A DNA stretch of 64,000 nt from positions 48,772,501-48,836,500 of the forward strand of contig NC_091255.1 of assembly GCF_042477335.2 (NCBI RefSeq), in the 5' to 3' direction. Below, piece by piece: positions 1-12,164 of the stretch. The number at the start of each line of letters is the position of its first letter. Within the stretch, counting starts at the first letter, position 1. This DNA is from Ovis canadensis (Eukaryota; Chordata; Mammalia; Artiodactyla; Bovidae). Under the pieces are notes generated by a model. It made no database searches, was not told the origin of the DNA, and was given only the letters and a program-made list of their open reading frames with translations. The translations under genes and the position numbers were made by a program.

Positions 1-365
1 CAGGTTCACTGACTGCATGCTGACTCTGCAGGCTGTAGCTCTAGCTCCCCGCTGCCATCTCCCTTCCCCCATCTGCAAACCCCTCATCACCAGCACTCCA
101 CTCTGCATCCCAAGGGTTTCTCCCTAACTGCCCTTCTCATCCCTGTGATTCCAGGGAGGTCCCAAGAGAATTATCCTCCCCTCATCCATGCATTGCAAAT
201 GCCAGGACCCCCTGTAAAAGAAGTGGCTGCAACAGAGCCAGGATGCAGGTGGCTGAGACTAAGAAAAGCGAGGGCAGCCCAACTCCCATAGGCTGTTGGT
301 CAGAACCCCACATTTGGAAGTGATTCTGCCTAGTACAATCTGGGCTATTGGTAGAATAGCTCTCC

Positions 366-367
<2 letters not shown>

Positions 368-405
<38 letters not shown>

Positions 406-406
406 A

Positions 407-441
<35 letters not shown>
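368..441. repeat. Paired CA microsatellites
   Basis: Two uninterrupted CA tracts, 368-404 and 412-441, are separated by a short CAGCTCT-like spacer. They are read directly from the sequence and are likely length-polymorphic. Confidence 0.97.
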
Positions 442-443
<2 letters not shown>

Positions 444-654
444 CTTTCCAAGAGCAGACGGTGGAGGCAGGGCTCCGCCCTGGGAGCCGTGGGAAGGCTA
501 GGGCCCCCGCTGGTAAAACTGGGCTAATGACAGCGGGGGAACCGGCGGGCCCAGAGGGGGTGCTGGGGTAATTAGAGTCCTGCCTGCCGCTGGGAGATCT
601 CAAGATGAAAGGGGCTCTGGCGTCACCGGGTTGGTTTCATGTCCACGAATGCAG

Positions 655-700
655 GTGTGTGTGTGTGTGTGTGCTTGTGTGTGTGTGTGCGTGCACGCGC
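655..700. repeat. GT microsatellite, imperfect
   Basis: An alternating GT tract interrupted once by CTT and ending in a GTGCACGCGC-type purine/pyrimidine alternation. Such alternation can favour Z-DNA. Confidence 0.93.
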
Positions 701-1599
701 ATCAGAGGTGGGGCTGGCATAATGGAGACCTCTCCTTTGGGGAAGGGGATCTATTTTTTCGCAGCCCACCCTTCTCTCTGGACTGGCCTTGTACATTTGG
801 ATGGGGAGGGGCAAACGTGGAAGCAAAACCCGCTGTCCTGAAGCTGAGAGTTAAGGGGGTAGGGCAAGCCTCGCCCCCTCCCCAGCTCAGAAAGAGCACC
901 AGATTGTCGAGGAAATGACTGGTGGCAGTGAATAGAAAAAGCCTACATTGGAGGAGGGTGACATTTGAAAGGGGAGGCAGTGGATCAGGCAGGTAATGAT
1001 GTTAAAAATGAGCCTGCAAGGGAAGTAATGGGGAAGCATACCCCCAAAAGGATTAAAAACACAGGATGGTTTAATTTAAGAGGACCCCAGGGGTCACGTG
1101 CTCAATCCTCGAATTGTAAGGTTGAGGAAGCTTGTCACCTGGAGAGGTGGTGATTTGCTCAAGGTCATACAGGGAGTTACTGGCAGAAAAGGGACCCGAA
1201 CTCAAAACAAACTCTAAACCGCCTGCGGTTTGGTGTTTAGACTTTCTCCCGGACTTCTAAAGTGCAGGAGGCTCGGCTCCCCGATGTGCCCTTCTCCATC
1301 TCCGTGGTGCCACCCCCCCAACCCCCCAATTCTTGCAGCAAGCGAAGGCTATGTTTTAAATGACATCTCTTCCAAAATATGTCACCAAGCACCACTCCTG
1401 CCGGAGCCGCCTGGAGTGGGGCGGGCGAGTGCAGGTCGGGAGGGGGCAGAGGCGGCCGAGGGGCGGCCGGGGAGCTGGCCGGGGTCCCGGGGCGCGGCGG
1501 GGGGCGGGGGGCGGGGGCCGGCGGCGGCGAGGCGGCCTGCAGGGAGCAGCCGCGAGCCGGCTGGGCGCGCCGAGCCCGAGCCCCTGCCAGAGCGGGGCG

Positions 1600-1811
1600 G
1601 GGGAGGGAGGAGCCAAGAGCGGCCGCCGCCTCTGCCGGAGGAGCCGCGGGGCCGCCACACTCGCCCCCCGCCCCCCCGCGCTCACTCGCACTCACACCCG
1701 GGCGCAGGAGGCGGGCGGCCCGGGCCCCACCGGCCCCCCATGGACGCCCCCGGCACGGGGCGCTGAGACCCCCGCGTCGCTGCCCAGCCCGGTCCAGCGC
1801 GCCACGCCGAG
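1600..1811 (+). other. THRA: THRA non-coding exon 1 (3' boundary firm, 5' end approximate)
   Basis: The downstream boundary is a consensus donor, CCGAG|GTAAGG, with GT at 1812-1813. The 5' end is not defined; transcription could begin anywhere from about 1400 to 1700. The exon contains a short uORF at 1740-1766. The assignment rests on position in the CpG island upstream of the coding exons and on mammalian THRA having a non-coding first exon. Confidence 0.6.
1740..1766 (+). promoter_or_regulatory. uORF in THRA exon 1
   Basis: ATG at 1740 opens an eight-codon frame (MDAPGTGR) that ends at TGA 1764-1766, inside the inferred leader exon and well before the main start at 13001. Its effect depends on transcription starting upstream of 1740. 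Confidence 0.5.
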
Positions 1812-2406
1812 GTAAGGGGGAGGGAGCGAGGGGGCATTAATATGCAAATGCCTCGCGATTGATTATGCAAAGCCGCGGGGCTCTCTGGCCAGCTCCCAGG
1901 CGGGCTGGGGGCGTCCGGGGGGTACCCGCGGCCAGCCTCAGCCTTCCCGGGCGCCCCAGTGACCCTGTCACTGGCCGGGAGCTTGCAGCTTCAACGCCCT
2001 GGGGAAGGGAGGCGTTGCTGGGAGGTCGGTGGGCCCCGGGGTTCGCCGGCGGAGATGGCGTCCCGGCCTCCCCCTCGAGGGCCCGCCCGGCCTCTGTCCG
2101 GCCCGTCCGCTGCGCATTCCCGGGCCCGGCCCCGCTGCCGGCCGCCGGAGCTCCCCCGCCCGCCGCGCCGCGGTTTGTTTACGGTGCGCCAGAGGCCTGC
2201 CCCCCCAGCTCCCACCCCCAGCCTCCCAGGCCGAGGCCGAGTGGCGTTTGCAAGGCTACCTCCAGCAGCGGAGGGCGGTAGGAGGGGGGTGGGAGGTGGG
2301 CTTCCCCGAGCCCCAGGAGAAGTCTCCCCCCACCCCACTTCACTCGCCTCCCCAATTGAACATGGCTCTGTGGTTGCAACACAACTAATTGCAAAAACGC
2401 GGCTGG

Positions 2407-2434
2407 GTGTGTGTGTGTGTGTGTGTGTGTGTGT
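2407..2434. repeat. GT microsatellite
   Basis: An uninterrupted GT tract read directly, followed by a G-run. Confidence 0.95.
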
Positions 2435-3839
2435 TGGGGGGGTGTATCTGAGGGTCCCTGAATAATTAGGGGAGTTGCAAGCTAGGGTGGTTGGGGAAGA
2501 GAGGGAGGAATGGGCCCGTGTTGTGTGCCACCCGCTTCCCTCCCCTTGCAACGTGTCTCTGGTGCCCCTTCTCTGCCTGGGGCCCTCCCTTGTCCAGTGT
2601 GAAGGTAAAGCCTGCGGGGTGGGGGTTATCGGGGCAATGGAGAGAGCCTCCCGTTTTCCGGCGAGGGGGGTTTTGGGGGGGGTGGAGGTCTGGAGGTCGC
2701 AGAAGGAAAACCAGTGGGATGGGAACCCACCCCTCAATGCTGGCTCAGGCCCCAGGAAGGGGAGGGGTATAGGGGGCTGTGGTCCAAGATGAGGGGGAAG
2801 CAAATGTGCCATGCAGACACAGATATGCCCACACACACGGCCACAGGCATACCCAGGGACACCCAGGCAGACTCAAGGACAGGAACTGCTGGACACACCC
2901 ACATGGGGACAAGGGAAGAGGCACGCTGCCACTGCACAGGGGAGCTCAGAAGGGTGGGACACACCCACGGGAGACCAACCCATGCACATACCCAGGCACA
3001 GGGTCACGGGGAGATGCTCTCATACACAACAAGGAGGAGTCCTATCACCCACACAGAAAAAGTCACTATCGCCTGCATGCATGAACGCAGAGCAATTGCA
3101 CACAGCCACACATTACAAAAGACCCTGTCACTCACAGGCACACACGTGCTCGCATGAGCCCAGTCACACAGGCATCATCGCCTTGCCGTGACAGTCGCTG
3201 TCACTCGGTCAAACGCAAACGCAGTTGCACATCAACCCACATATACGCAACTCAGCAACAAGTATTTTCCTGGACTCTTACTGTGGCTTTCTGAGGTGCT
3301 GTGTACCACACACAAAAAATCCAGCTCCCATAATGGTGGAAGGCACGCAGTCACTATAGGTAACATTCTCTGTCTCTTTCCCTTGTCATCCCGCTCCCTA
3401 GATGGTGAGCTCCTTGAGACCCAGGAGAGTCACTGGAATTGCTCTGGATCCCACCCGGAGCTGAGCATAGGAAGTGCTCCGTAATCCTTTTTAACTGATT
3501 GACTGTGGGAACTCTGGACACAGGTGCAGGCATCTGCACACAGTCCCGGGGGCTCAGGTGCAGGAGGCACTCAGAAGGTTCAGGACCGCACAGTCACAGG
3601 TCTACAACCCCGATGCACACACTGTAGCTGTGCGGTCAGGCACACCCCTAGATGCACACGCAGTCATAGACTTTTCCCCTCAAGCTTCCTCCTGCCTTCT
3701 TTTTCCAGGCTCTTTTTTTTTTTTTTTTGAGGGACAGGAAAATCAGAGCAAAGAGTAAGGGGGAGGGGGTTCTAGAGGGCCGAGTTAGGCTCGTGAAGCA
3801 GTGTTAGGTGACTTCAGGAGCTGGGATGACCCTGGCTGC

Positions 3840-3880
3840 CGGGGGCGGGGGGTGGGGGGTGGGGTGGGGTGGGAAGGGAG
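3840..3880 (+). other. G-run cluster with G-quadruplex potential
   Basis: Seven or more runs of three to six G separated by one to three bases lie on the coding strand of THRA intron 1. This satisfies the usual four-run quadruplex pattern; folding is inferred, not shown. Confidence 0.6.
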
Positions 3881-5084
3881 TCTTGGGGATACCTGCCTCC
3901 TAGGGAGCAGCCCCCATCCCCACCCCGAAAGCACAGTGCCCCTGCTGGGCTCGTTGGTCTGGGCCATTACTGGGGATGCTCACTGGCCTCCCCCCAGCCC
4001 TCGCCGAGTTCCTGCCTCCCACCGGGAGTCTGGCCCCTTTTCTCAGCTCTGCCCTCCTGTCTAAACTTGGAAGCCTCCCTTAGGAGGCCGTGTGCTGGTG
4101 AGTGTCTGGGTGAGTCTGTGTATTTTTGACTTGGAATTTTGCTCCACCGCGGTCTCCGGGGCTCTGTCTCTCTGTGTCTCTTCTCTTTCCCCTTGCTTCT
4201 CCACCAGTCTGTAACTCCCTCTCACCCCGTCCCTATCCACCCCCCTCGCTGACCCCTGTTCTGGTGTCCGTTTCTGCCACAGCCTCCGTGCTTGGAGCTG
4301 GGAACCGGCGGTGATGGTCTCCATTCTCCAGTTGCTAGTACTCAGACCCCGCCCCTCGGCCTGCCTGCCCTGCCTCTGGGGTCAGCGAGAGGTTGGGGTG
4401 GGGGGCGGGGGGCTCAGCTGGCTGCTCAGGACATCCTGCACTTCCTCAGCCCTGCAGCTGCGGCCAGCAAGTTTGGGGGGCTGCGCATAGGGGAAGAAGA
4501 GAAGGGGTCAACCACTACCCACGCTGACTTCTCAGGCCGGTGGGCTCAGCCTGGATGAAAAGTCTGGGTGGGCAAGCCACGGATGGTTAGCGGAAGCTCC
4601 TTCCACACTGACCCACTGGAAAATAATCGCCCCCCCCCCCCCGCCCAGGGGCAGTGGCGGGAGTTGGCAGGACCCAGCTGAGCAGGACTCACAATGGCCT
4701 TTCTCCACATCCCTGGCAGCTGAGACCCACCTCAGAGATGCCCAACAGCTGTGTCCGCTTTGCCCAGCCTCTGAGCCTGGTTCTGAGGGTACAGCTGCCC
4801 AGACTTTGTGTGGGGCTGTGTGAGGCCCTCTCCCATGGGCTGGCCCTTCACTTTGGGCTGGCAGGGCAGGCATTTCTTCCAGAGAGGAAATCTGAGCAGG
4901 GGGCACTTACCATTTCTGGCCATGCTCCCCTCTAACTGTTGTCTGAACGATGGATGAGGAGGTACTGGCATGGATTCCACCCTAGAGAATCCATAGCTGC
5001 TACAAAAAAGGGAAACTGAGGCTGGGTCACAGGGAACACATAGTTGGATGAAAGAACAAGGTATTGTTCCTCTAGCAGGTGATA

Positions 5085-5110
5085 TGCTATAATGGTTAAA
5101 AACAGGGATA

Positions 5111-5143
<33 letters not shown>

Positions 5144-5352
5144 GAGCTAGAGTGCCTGAGTGTGAATCCCAGCTCTGCCACTGGCAGTTGTATAATCCTG
5201 GGCAAGCAATTTAACCTCTCCTTTGCCTTATCTGTAAACTGAGGATGGTACTACCGACCTCATTTGGCTTTTTGAGGATTACAGCAGTCAGAATATAGGA
5301 AATGCTTTTAAAAAGTGCCTGGTGCACAAGCACTGTATGTGTTAGCTGTTAC
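5085..5352 (+). repeat. MIR SINE with internal TA microsatellite
   Basis: The MIR order is visible: a GGTTAA-type head, a GTGTGAATCCCAGCTCTGCC-type B-box region, the GGGCAAGCAATTTAACCTCT core, then CTGTAAACTGAGGATGG. A TA tract (about 5106-5144) interrupts the head. Confidence 0.8.
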
Positions 5353-7132
5353 AGCAAGGAAATCTGTGGGTCTGGGGTCCCCTGGATTTCTTGGAGAAGC
5401 TTGGTGGAGAATTGGATCTCCTGGACATTACAGGCATGAGGTGGGGGTGGTAGGGATAGTGGGTCCCTAATCTCCAGCCTCCTTGTCACCTCTCCATGAT
5501 ACCTCTCTCTCTCCCACCAGGAGTTTGGGCAGCCTGGAGCCCCTCTGCCACCACTGTGCTTTCCTCTGATCCTCACCTTATTTAGCTGCTTCTTAAAGGA
5601 GCCCTCGGTATCTCAGCCTGAACCACACCTCCCCAGTTAGGGACAAATGCACGAATGTTTGGGCATCACTACATCTCTGTTAGGACAAGTCTGAGCACTG
5701 GGAGTGTGGGAGAGGAAAAACAAGGAAAGCAGGCTCCTCTCCACAACCCCTCTCACTTCTTATGTGTGGAGTAAGTCACCCTTCCTCTCTCCTGGGGACC
5801 CAAAATCTCAGCCACCTACCTTCGAACTGTCATTCAGGACCCACCCTTGGCTGACAGATTCCCCGCCCCTGCATGGAGGGTGGGGGCAGTGAATAAGGAG
5901 GGTGTTGGGAGCAGCACCTGGGGGTCCAGGGTCTATCTTGGGTTGCCTCTTATCCTCTGTGAATCTGGTGATAAAACTCTTCTCTCCACCCTCCATCCCT
6001 TTTATGCAGCTCCCCCAGGACAGTGGGAGGGATATGCCCTGTGGTGGGCCACTGGGGAACCTCTGGGGTGGGGGTGCTAATCTCAACCCTAGTTCTCATG
6101 ACTGCAAAGGTGCTTGGGGGACTTTTTGCCTCATGGGGAGGGAGGCACGCATGACCGTGGTGGGAAGACCACTGCCTGGGAGCTGGAGGCTGGGTTTTCG
6201 CCACTTGCCAGTTGCTGACTTTGGGTTTAGGTTTTCGTAATCTGGAGACAGGGATGCCCACCTCGTGCAGAGTGAAGGCAAATGGCATAACGTGAGATGA
6301 CACCTGTAGTCAGCCCCTGTTGCGAGCTGTCACGGCCAACAGGGCCTGTGGATTCCCTTCTCTTCCCAGGGTCTGGAACGCTGCAGGGTGGGTGGGGACA
6401 CACAGGCCACTTGGAACCAGAGACGGTTCTCAGGCTCTCACAGAGGCGGCTGGGGCTGGTGGGGAGAGGACCGTGTGGTTCTCAGGCGTGTGGTGTTGCC
6501 TGCCCTCCTCCCTGGCAGGCCACGGCTGGGGCACCAAAGGGGGGCCACCCTGTGGCATGCGGGGCTGTGAGGTGGTCCAGAGGGAGGCGTCAGTTCTCTG
6601 GGCAGACAAGGGGAACAAGATGGAACTCACCGGTGCCCAGAAAACGCTATCTTTGCTCCCCTGCTTTGGAGGCGGGCACCCAGTCTGGGCACGGGGACTG
6701 GGGTTAAAGGTTAGGGCCAAGAGCACGCCTCTGGCACTGGCACAGAGCAGCGGGACTGGACCCAGCCCCCACGCCTCTTCTTCCTCCTCGCTTCCTCTTG
6801 TAAGGAGGAGATGAGCTCTTGGCTCCCAGAGCCGCCTGTTTCATTTTCTCTTTCACCCAGGCGCATGGGGCGTGGGCGAGGGAAGGGGAGTGCGCGGACC
6901 CCAGGCTTTAGTGGCTATCGGGCGTCTTGGTACACAGCAGTGAGTGGGTGTGTTGTGCGCGCATCCCTGTGTGCGCATTTTGTGCATGTGTGGGCCGGGG
7001 AGGGCTCTGACTATCCGCTGGAATGGGGTACCGGAGCCCGCGGCTCTGCGCATGCGGGGTGAGTGTGTGTGTCTGCACGTGTCCGTGTGTGTGCGGGCAG
7101 ACTCGGCTGCTTTTACTTGCTCGCTCTCGCCT

Positions 7133-7290
7133 GCTCTCTCTCTCTCCCTCCCCTCTCCCCCTCTCCCGCTCTCTCCCTTTCCCTCTCTCCCTCTCTCTCT
7201 CACACACACACAATTTTCGATCTCTCCTCCCTTTTCCTCATTCCCTCCCTCGTCTCCCTGCTCCTCTCTCCCCGCTTCCCTCTCAGTCCC
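7133..7290. repeat. CT-rich pyrimidine tract
   Basis: CTCTCTC and CCCTCTC strings run to a short CA tract at about 7200-7212, then continue pyrimidine-rich. Low complexity; the long frames on both strands here are compositional. Confidence 0.9.
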
Positions 7291-8935
7291 TCCCCCCACC
7301 ACTCCAACCCTGCCTGTGCCTGTTCGGCTTGGCTGGGGGCTATCTCTGCCTCTCTGGGGGTGCCAGGGAGAACATCCCCGCTTTTCGCTTCCCCTCGACC
7401 ATTCCCTTCCCTCCTGGGCGGAGCTCCCCAGGGCTCGCAGACTCCTCTGTGCCACCTCCTCCCTGGAAGAGGGGAGTGGGGAAAGGAGGACCCCAGCCCT
7501 GTGCCCATGATGCCATCTGCAGTGAGCGCCTTGGCCCCGTGACATTCATGCCTCCAGCCTTCAGCTGCCCCAGCTCCCAGCTCCGATTACCCACTGGCTG
7601 CTTGGGGGGGTGGGGGCAGGGAGAGCGTTCTCAGCCTGGGGGTGCTCCTAACTCTGCCTTCTTGGCTATTTGGATCTCCCTCTCCATTCCTTGTGGGGAG
7701 TGGGGGGTAGGTATGGAGATCTGTGGGTTGGCAGGGAAGGGGCTGAGCTCTTGAGCAGGAGCTGTGGGCACCACCATCGTCAGTAGGTGCAGTGGGGGGT
7801 GTGGAGGTGAGCCCCACACCTGGGTGCCCACCTTGCTGCCTGATGGGAGCTGGCCTGGGGTGGGAGGAGGGGCAGGAGAGCAGCAGGTGGGTGAGGTTAT
7901 GGTGGGGGTGGGCGGAAGCCCGACAGTCTTTGATGTTCCTACTGGGCTTCTGGCCCAAGTCAAGGCTACTGTTGATGTCTTTCTGTCTCTGACCTGCAGG
8001 GGGGAATTTCCTGTTATATTCTTTTGGGGGAGAGGATCCTTTTGTTTAAGTAACCAATCTCCCCCTTATATCCCCCACCCCCATCTCCCATTAGCCTCCA
8101 AGGCCCCAGAGTGGCTCAGGGGATCAGAAATCAGGGGTCACTGCCCTTGAGCTCCAGAATCTCTTCTCATGGGGGCCCTGTGAGAGCCCACCGAAGGCTG
8201 CTGCCTTCCCCTGGCCCCTCCCGCTTGCCAAGCTGGTGCCTGCGTCTGTCTGTGTACTCCTCTGCCATCACACACCTGCCAAATAGCACCTCCCGTCCCG
8301 CCTTCACCCCTCCTCTCTCTCCCAGCACTGGGATAACAGGAGTTGGGTGGGGCAGCCCCGCCCCCCCAGTCCATACCTGAGAGTAGCACGGCGAGGGGGG
8401 GGGGGCGGGGGGTCGGATCTGGGAAAGGAGATAAAGGTCCCAGCCCTGAGAGGCACCCAGCCCTCAACCTGGGGGCCTGTGTTGCTGCCGCCGTCGCCAG
8501 AACCCCCGGGGGCTGTTGGTGTCTGTGGCTGCCCATGGGAGCCCACGTTGGCACAGGCGGTCATGCCTGCACACAGATGCCCGTGTTTGCCTGTGCATGC
8601 CCGCGCGTGTGTCTGGTGTGTGTGTTTGTGTGTGGGCTGCAGTGGCCACCTGGGCCTCTTAGCATCACCCTTGTTGGCCCCCATGGTGTGCAGTCAGGGC
8701 ATCAGTGCCAGATGATTGGGAGTGGGGGTGAAGTGTCTCCCCCCACCCTAGCAGCAGGCAAAGGGGAAGGGGAGAGGGAGGTGCGAACCTCCCCACAGCA
8801 CTATTAATAGCCCACATGCCAGGCCACCAAGAACCAGCTGTCACCGTGGAAACCATTTCTGCTCTGCCCTCCCCCCAGCCTCTGAGGTGGGACTTGGGCG
8901 GGGCACCGAGCACCCCCCACCCATCTTCCTTTGTT

Positions 8936-9175
8936 ACCTTTCTCTCTGTGTCTCCTCCCCTCCTCTGTCCTTCTGTCTCCCCCACCCTTCTCTCCCCACC
9001 CCCACCTCCCTGCCGCCTTGCTTCTTCTCCATCTACTTCATTGTCATCCCTGCCTCTACCCCAGTCCCGGCCCATCTCTTTGTTCTTGCCCCTCCTCATC
9101 TTTCCTCTCCTCTCCCCCTTCGTCCCTTTCACCCTTCTCCTCCTCCTCTTTCTCCCCTTTTCTCAGCCCCCCTCT
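8936..9175. repeat. Pyrimidine-rich low-complexity block
   Basis: About 240 bases are nearly all C and T on the plus strand, without a clear unit. Antisense reading gives long G/A-coded frames that are not genes. Confidence 0.85.
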
Positions 9176-10829
9176 CTCTATGTGTGTCCTTCCCTCTGCT
9201 TGGCAAGGAGGAGGGCTGGGCTTTCCTTAGCGCATTAAGGACAAAGTTCAGAGGCCCTGACAGGTAGGGCCAAAGCCAAGAGTAGACACAGAGGAGTCTG
9301 GTGTGGAGACCTGGGGGCTCGATCCAGGGCAAAGAGTGTGCCCCTCTGGCAGCCCTCGGCATCCTTCCAGGGAGTCCCTTGGGTCCACAGGACTGCAGAG
9401 TGGGACAGTCCCGGCAGCAGGGACCTGGCATGGTGCCTATGGATGCTGCATCGGCCTCTTGTCTCTGTCCCCCCATCCCAGAAGCACTTAAGCTTAATGA
9501 AATGTTTCCCCCTCCACGGGCGCCTTGCCCACACTGCCACCAGGCAGCTCTTATCTGACAAGGAGGGAGTGGGTGGCCAGGCCTGCCGACAGGTGGGCCT
9601 TGCCTCCCAGCTGTCCAGCCTCCTCTGCAGCGTGGCTCCAGCCCCTCTGCCTGCAGGGGCCTGAGCCTCTTCCTCTGCAGGTCTGTGCCCGGCAGGCACT
9701 TGGGGAACTGACAGGATTCCAGGAGGAGGGGTGAGAGGCTGCCCTTCAGGGTGGGTGTCCCCGCCCCACTTCCCCGTGGACTTTCATCTGCCCACGGCCA
9801 ACGCAGGCCTGGCCCACGTGCCGTGTGCCTCCCTGCATGCTGGGCTCTCTGCCCGCTCTGTCGCCTCAGAGGCCCAGGTATGTCCCCAGAGAGATGACAA
9901 GGAGCCCTCAGGGGTGCCAGCCTCTTGCTAAGTGCCAGGCGAGGGTGCCCTGAGCAGCGAGGGCAGGACCTTGCTCCACTGCCCGCTGCCAGGGCCTCCG
10001 GGGATCCTAGGTGGTACCGACAGGCAGCAGGCACCGGTCTGCTCAACGCCCCTCCCAGCAGGCACGTGCAAGCCCTTGGCAGTGCCCAGACACATTTGGA
10101 GTTAAGACTGGGCCTGGGAGGGGGAAGGGAAGATAAACATGGTGGCTTAGGTTGGCACTGCCCCAGGTGTGCCCTGTAGGGGCAGTGGCAGGAGTGAGCG
10201 GGGAGGGGGTTCCTCCAGCTCTATGGCCTGAGAGGGAGCTGCCCACGCCACGTGCTGCGCCAGGACTCCCTGCCTTGCCTGGCCCACAGCTGTCCGTACC
10301 CATTCCTGCACTCCCTGGCTGCCTTCACCTGCCCCCAGGGCCTGCTCCCCAGGGCTGCCCCTCTCTCCCTTTGCCCACTCCTGTGCCTGCCTCCTCCCCT
10401 CCCCGGGGGCGCCCGGGCCTCAGGCTGGCGAGTGGATTTTTCCAGCTTCTGTAAACAAGTGGTGGCAGCATGCCAGGTGGGCAGGAGACAGGCGGGGGCA
10501 GCACCGCAGCCAGGGTGTGCCAAGCACCGAGGCACAGTCTTGGGGGGAGGGGGAGACAGGGAGACACCCAGCCCCGGGGAGAGAGAGAGAGAGAGAGAGA
10601 CATTCAGATGCAGACAGACAGACCAAAGGAAGCTTCACTGGGCACAGAGAGAGGTGGAAACAGAGGCGACAGAAAATAGCCCTCTATTGTCAGCCCCACC
10701 CCCACGGCTACCCTGGCCCCCCTACCCCTCAGCTCTGGCTGGGAGCGGCAGGCCTCTGTGCCCAGGCTCTGGGCAACCCCACCCACTCCTTTTCTCCCCC
10801 ACCTCCACCCCTTAGGGCTGGCTACGCCA

Positions 10830-10884
10830 TTATAAATTTATAACAGGAATTTCTCCGCAAGCCAAGAAAAACTTGACCTACTTT
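10830..10884. promoter_or_regulatory. AT-rich palindrome plus RORE-like site in THRA intron 1
   Basis: TTATAAATTTATAA at 10830-10843 is a perfect 14 bp palindrome in otherwise GC-rich sequence. Thirty bases downstream, the minus strand reads AAAGTAGGTCA at 10884-10874, matching the monomeric ROR/REV-ERB response element (A/T-rich 5' extension plus AGGTCA). Function is inferred from the motif only. Confidence 0.45.
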
Positions 10885-11938
10885 CTTGACGGCTCCCTGG
10901 GCTAAGGCTCCCCGCTCGCACCCGCGCAGCACCCCCCCCCCCAGTGTCTCCTGTCCAGCCCCCAGTGCCCAGTTCTGGTCTATGGGGGTATCAAAGGCAG
11001 AATGGGCGACCCTTCTGTCCTCCTGCCCTGCTCCCCAGGATGGGGACTCACCCCAGTGCCCTGTCCCATGGCCTGGCCCTGCCCTGCCCAATGGCCTGAC
11101 TTATCTCTCCCTTCCCCTCCCACCCAGACTCCTTATCAGTTCTTGGAGGTGGGGCCGAGGGGCAAAGCCTCTGGTGCAGCAGTTGCAGGATGGAGGGATG
11201 AAGGGGTGTGTGTGGGAAGCTGCACCTTTTGTCCCCTCTCATGTGCCCCCACCTGCCTGTGTGGGCAGACATGGAGCCTCAGGTCTGCAGCCTGGGGTCA
11301 GCAGTGTGGCGTGGAGGGAATGGTTGGCCCAGGTTGGCACTGCCCTAGACCCCAGGTAGCAGAACAAGGCCAGCGTTGGAGGCAGGCTGCTGACTAGCTG
11401 CGCCCACTTGAGTGAATGTTCAAGCTTTCTGAGGCTTCGTTTACTCACCTGCGAAGTTCTGATACCAGAGGGCACATGTTCTATGTGCCATTAACGGGGG
11501 TTATTTTCCATTCCCTGTTCCCTTGCCTTCCTGGTGGGTGGCAGCTCAGCTAAACCAATGGGGAAGGGGAAGCCTGGTCCTCAGACTGGGAAGTGTGATG
11601 TGGGACCTTGTATGGGAATCACCTTGTGGGGCCAGGGTTGGGGAGTCATAACTGGGCCAGCAGCTGGGGGAGGGGGCAGCTCCCTACTGTTTTCAGCGTC
11701 CCTCTTCATTGAGGCACTCCGGTGGGTGTTCAGGATTCCTGCATGCCACCTCTACAAACCAGGCTTCCTTCCCCAGTACACCCCCCTCCCCCCCCCCGAC
11801 CCCCTGCCGCCCTGTGCCTGGGCTCAAAGCTGCCCATCTCTGGTGGCCTCTTGCTTTACACTACTGATGAGTTTTAGGAAAACTTGGCGAGGGGGTTGGT
11901 AACAGCAGCTGATGTTTAATAGATGCATATTAAGGGCC

Positions 11939-12164
11939 AGGAACTTCCCAGGTGGCGCTAGTGGTAAAGAACTCGCTTGCCAATGCCAGAGACACAAGAG
12001 AGGCGGGTTCGATCTCTGGGTCAGGAAGATTCCCCTGGAGAGGGAAATGGCAGCCCACTCCGGTATTCTTCCCTGGAGAATCCCATGGACAGAGGAGCCA
12101 GGCAGGCTATAGTCCATGGGGTCGCAAAGGGTCAGACACGACTGAAATGACTTAACACACACAC
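11939..12164 (+). mobile_element. Bov-tA SINE
   Basis: A tRNA-Glu-like head (CTTCCCAGGTGGCGCTAGTG) is followed by the BovA body with GAGAATCCCATGGACAGAGG and a terminal GTCAGACACGACTGA. Direct repeats AAGGGCC at 11932-11938 and 12165-12171 flank it as target-site duplications. It sits in THRA intron 1 in the sense orientation. Confidence 0.92.

Larger units (their letters stand above)
1..1380. other. 5' flank of THRA, no gene seen
   Basis: No exon-like segment with both coding potential and splice sites was found here. The stretch holds two CA microsatellites, one GT microsatellite and a weak MIR-like remnant around 1120-1210 (plus-strand text resembling the complement of the MIR core). Open frames here are produced by the dinucleotide repeats. 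The neighbouring gene expected upstream in mammals (MED24, opposite strand) is not seen. Confidence 0.7.
1380..2300 (+). promoter_or_regulatory. THRA: THRA CpG island and promoter region
   Basis: Very GC-rich sequence with dense CpG, G-runs and Sp1-type GC boxes (for example around 1495-1525) surrounds non-coding exon 1. There is no TATA box at a convincing position, consistent with a dispersed CpG-island promoter. The exact start site cannot be read from sequence alone. A POU octamer lies just inside intron 1 at 1842-1849. Confidence 0.75.

Noticed and set aside
1230-1840. Several long GC-rich open frames on both strands
   Set aside because: They overlap each other in a CpG island, have no recognised domain, and cover the non-coding first exon. 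Composition alone explains them.
6853-7754. Frames of 100-240 codons on both strands
   Set aside because: Driven by the CT/GA-rich tract at 7133-7290; repeated Ser/Leu/Pro or Glu/Arg with no domain.
9129-10046. 305-codon minus-strand frame in THRA intron 1
   Set aside because: No family similarity, low-complexity C-terminus read from the pyrimidine block, and no splice context. Chance in GC-rich DNA.
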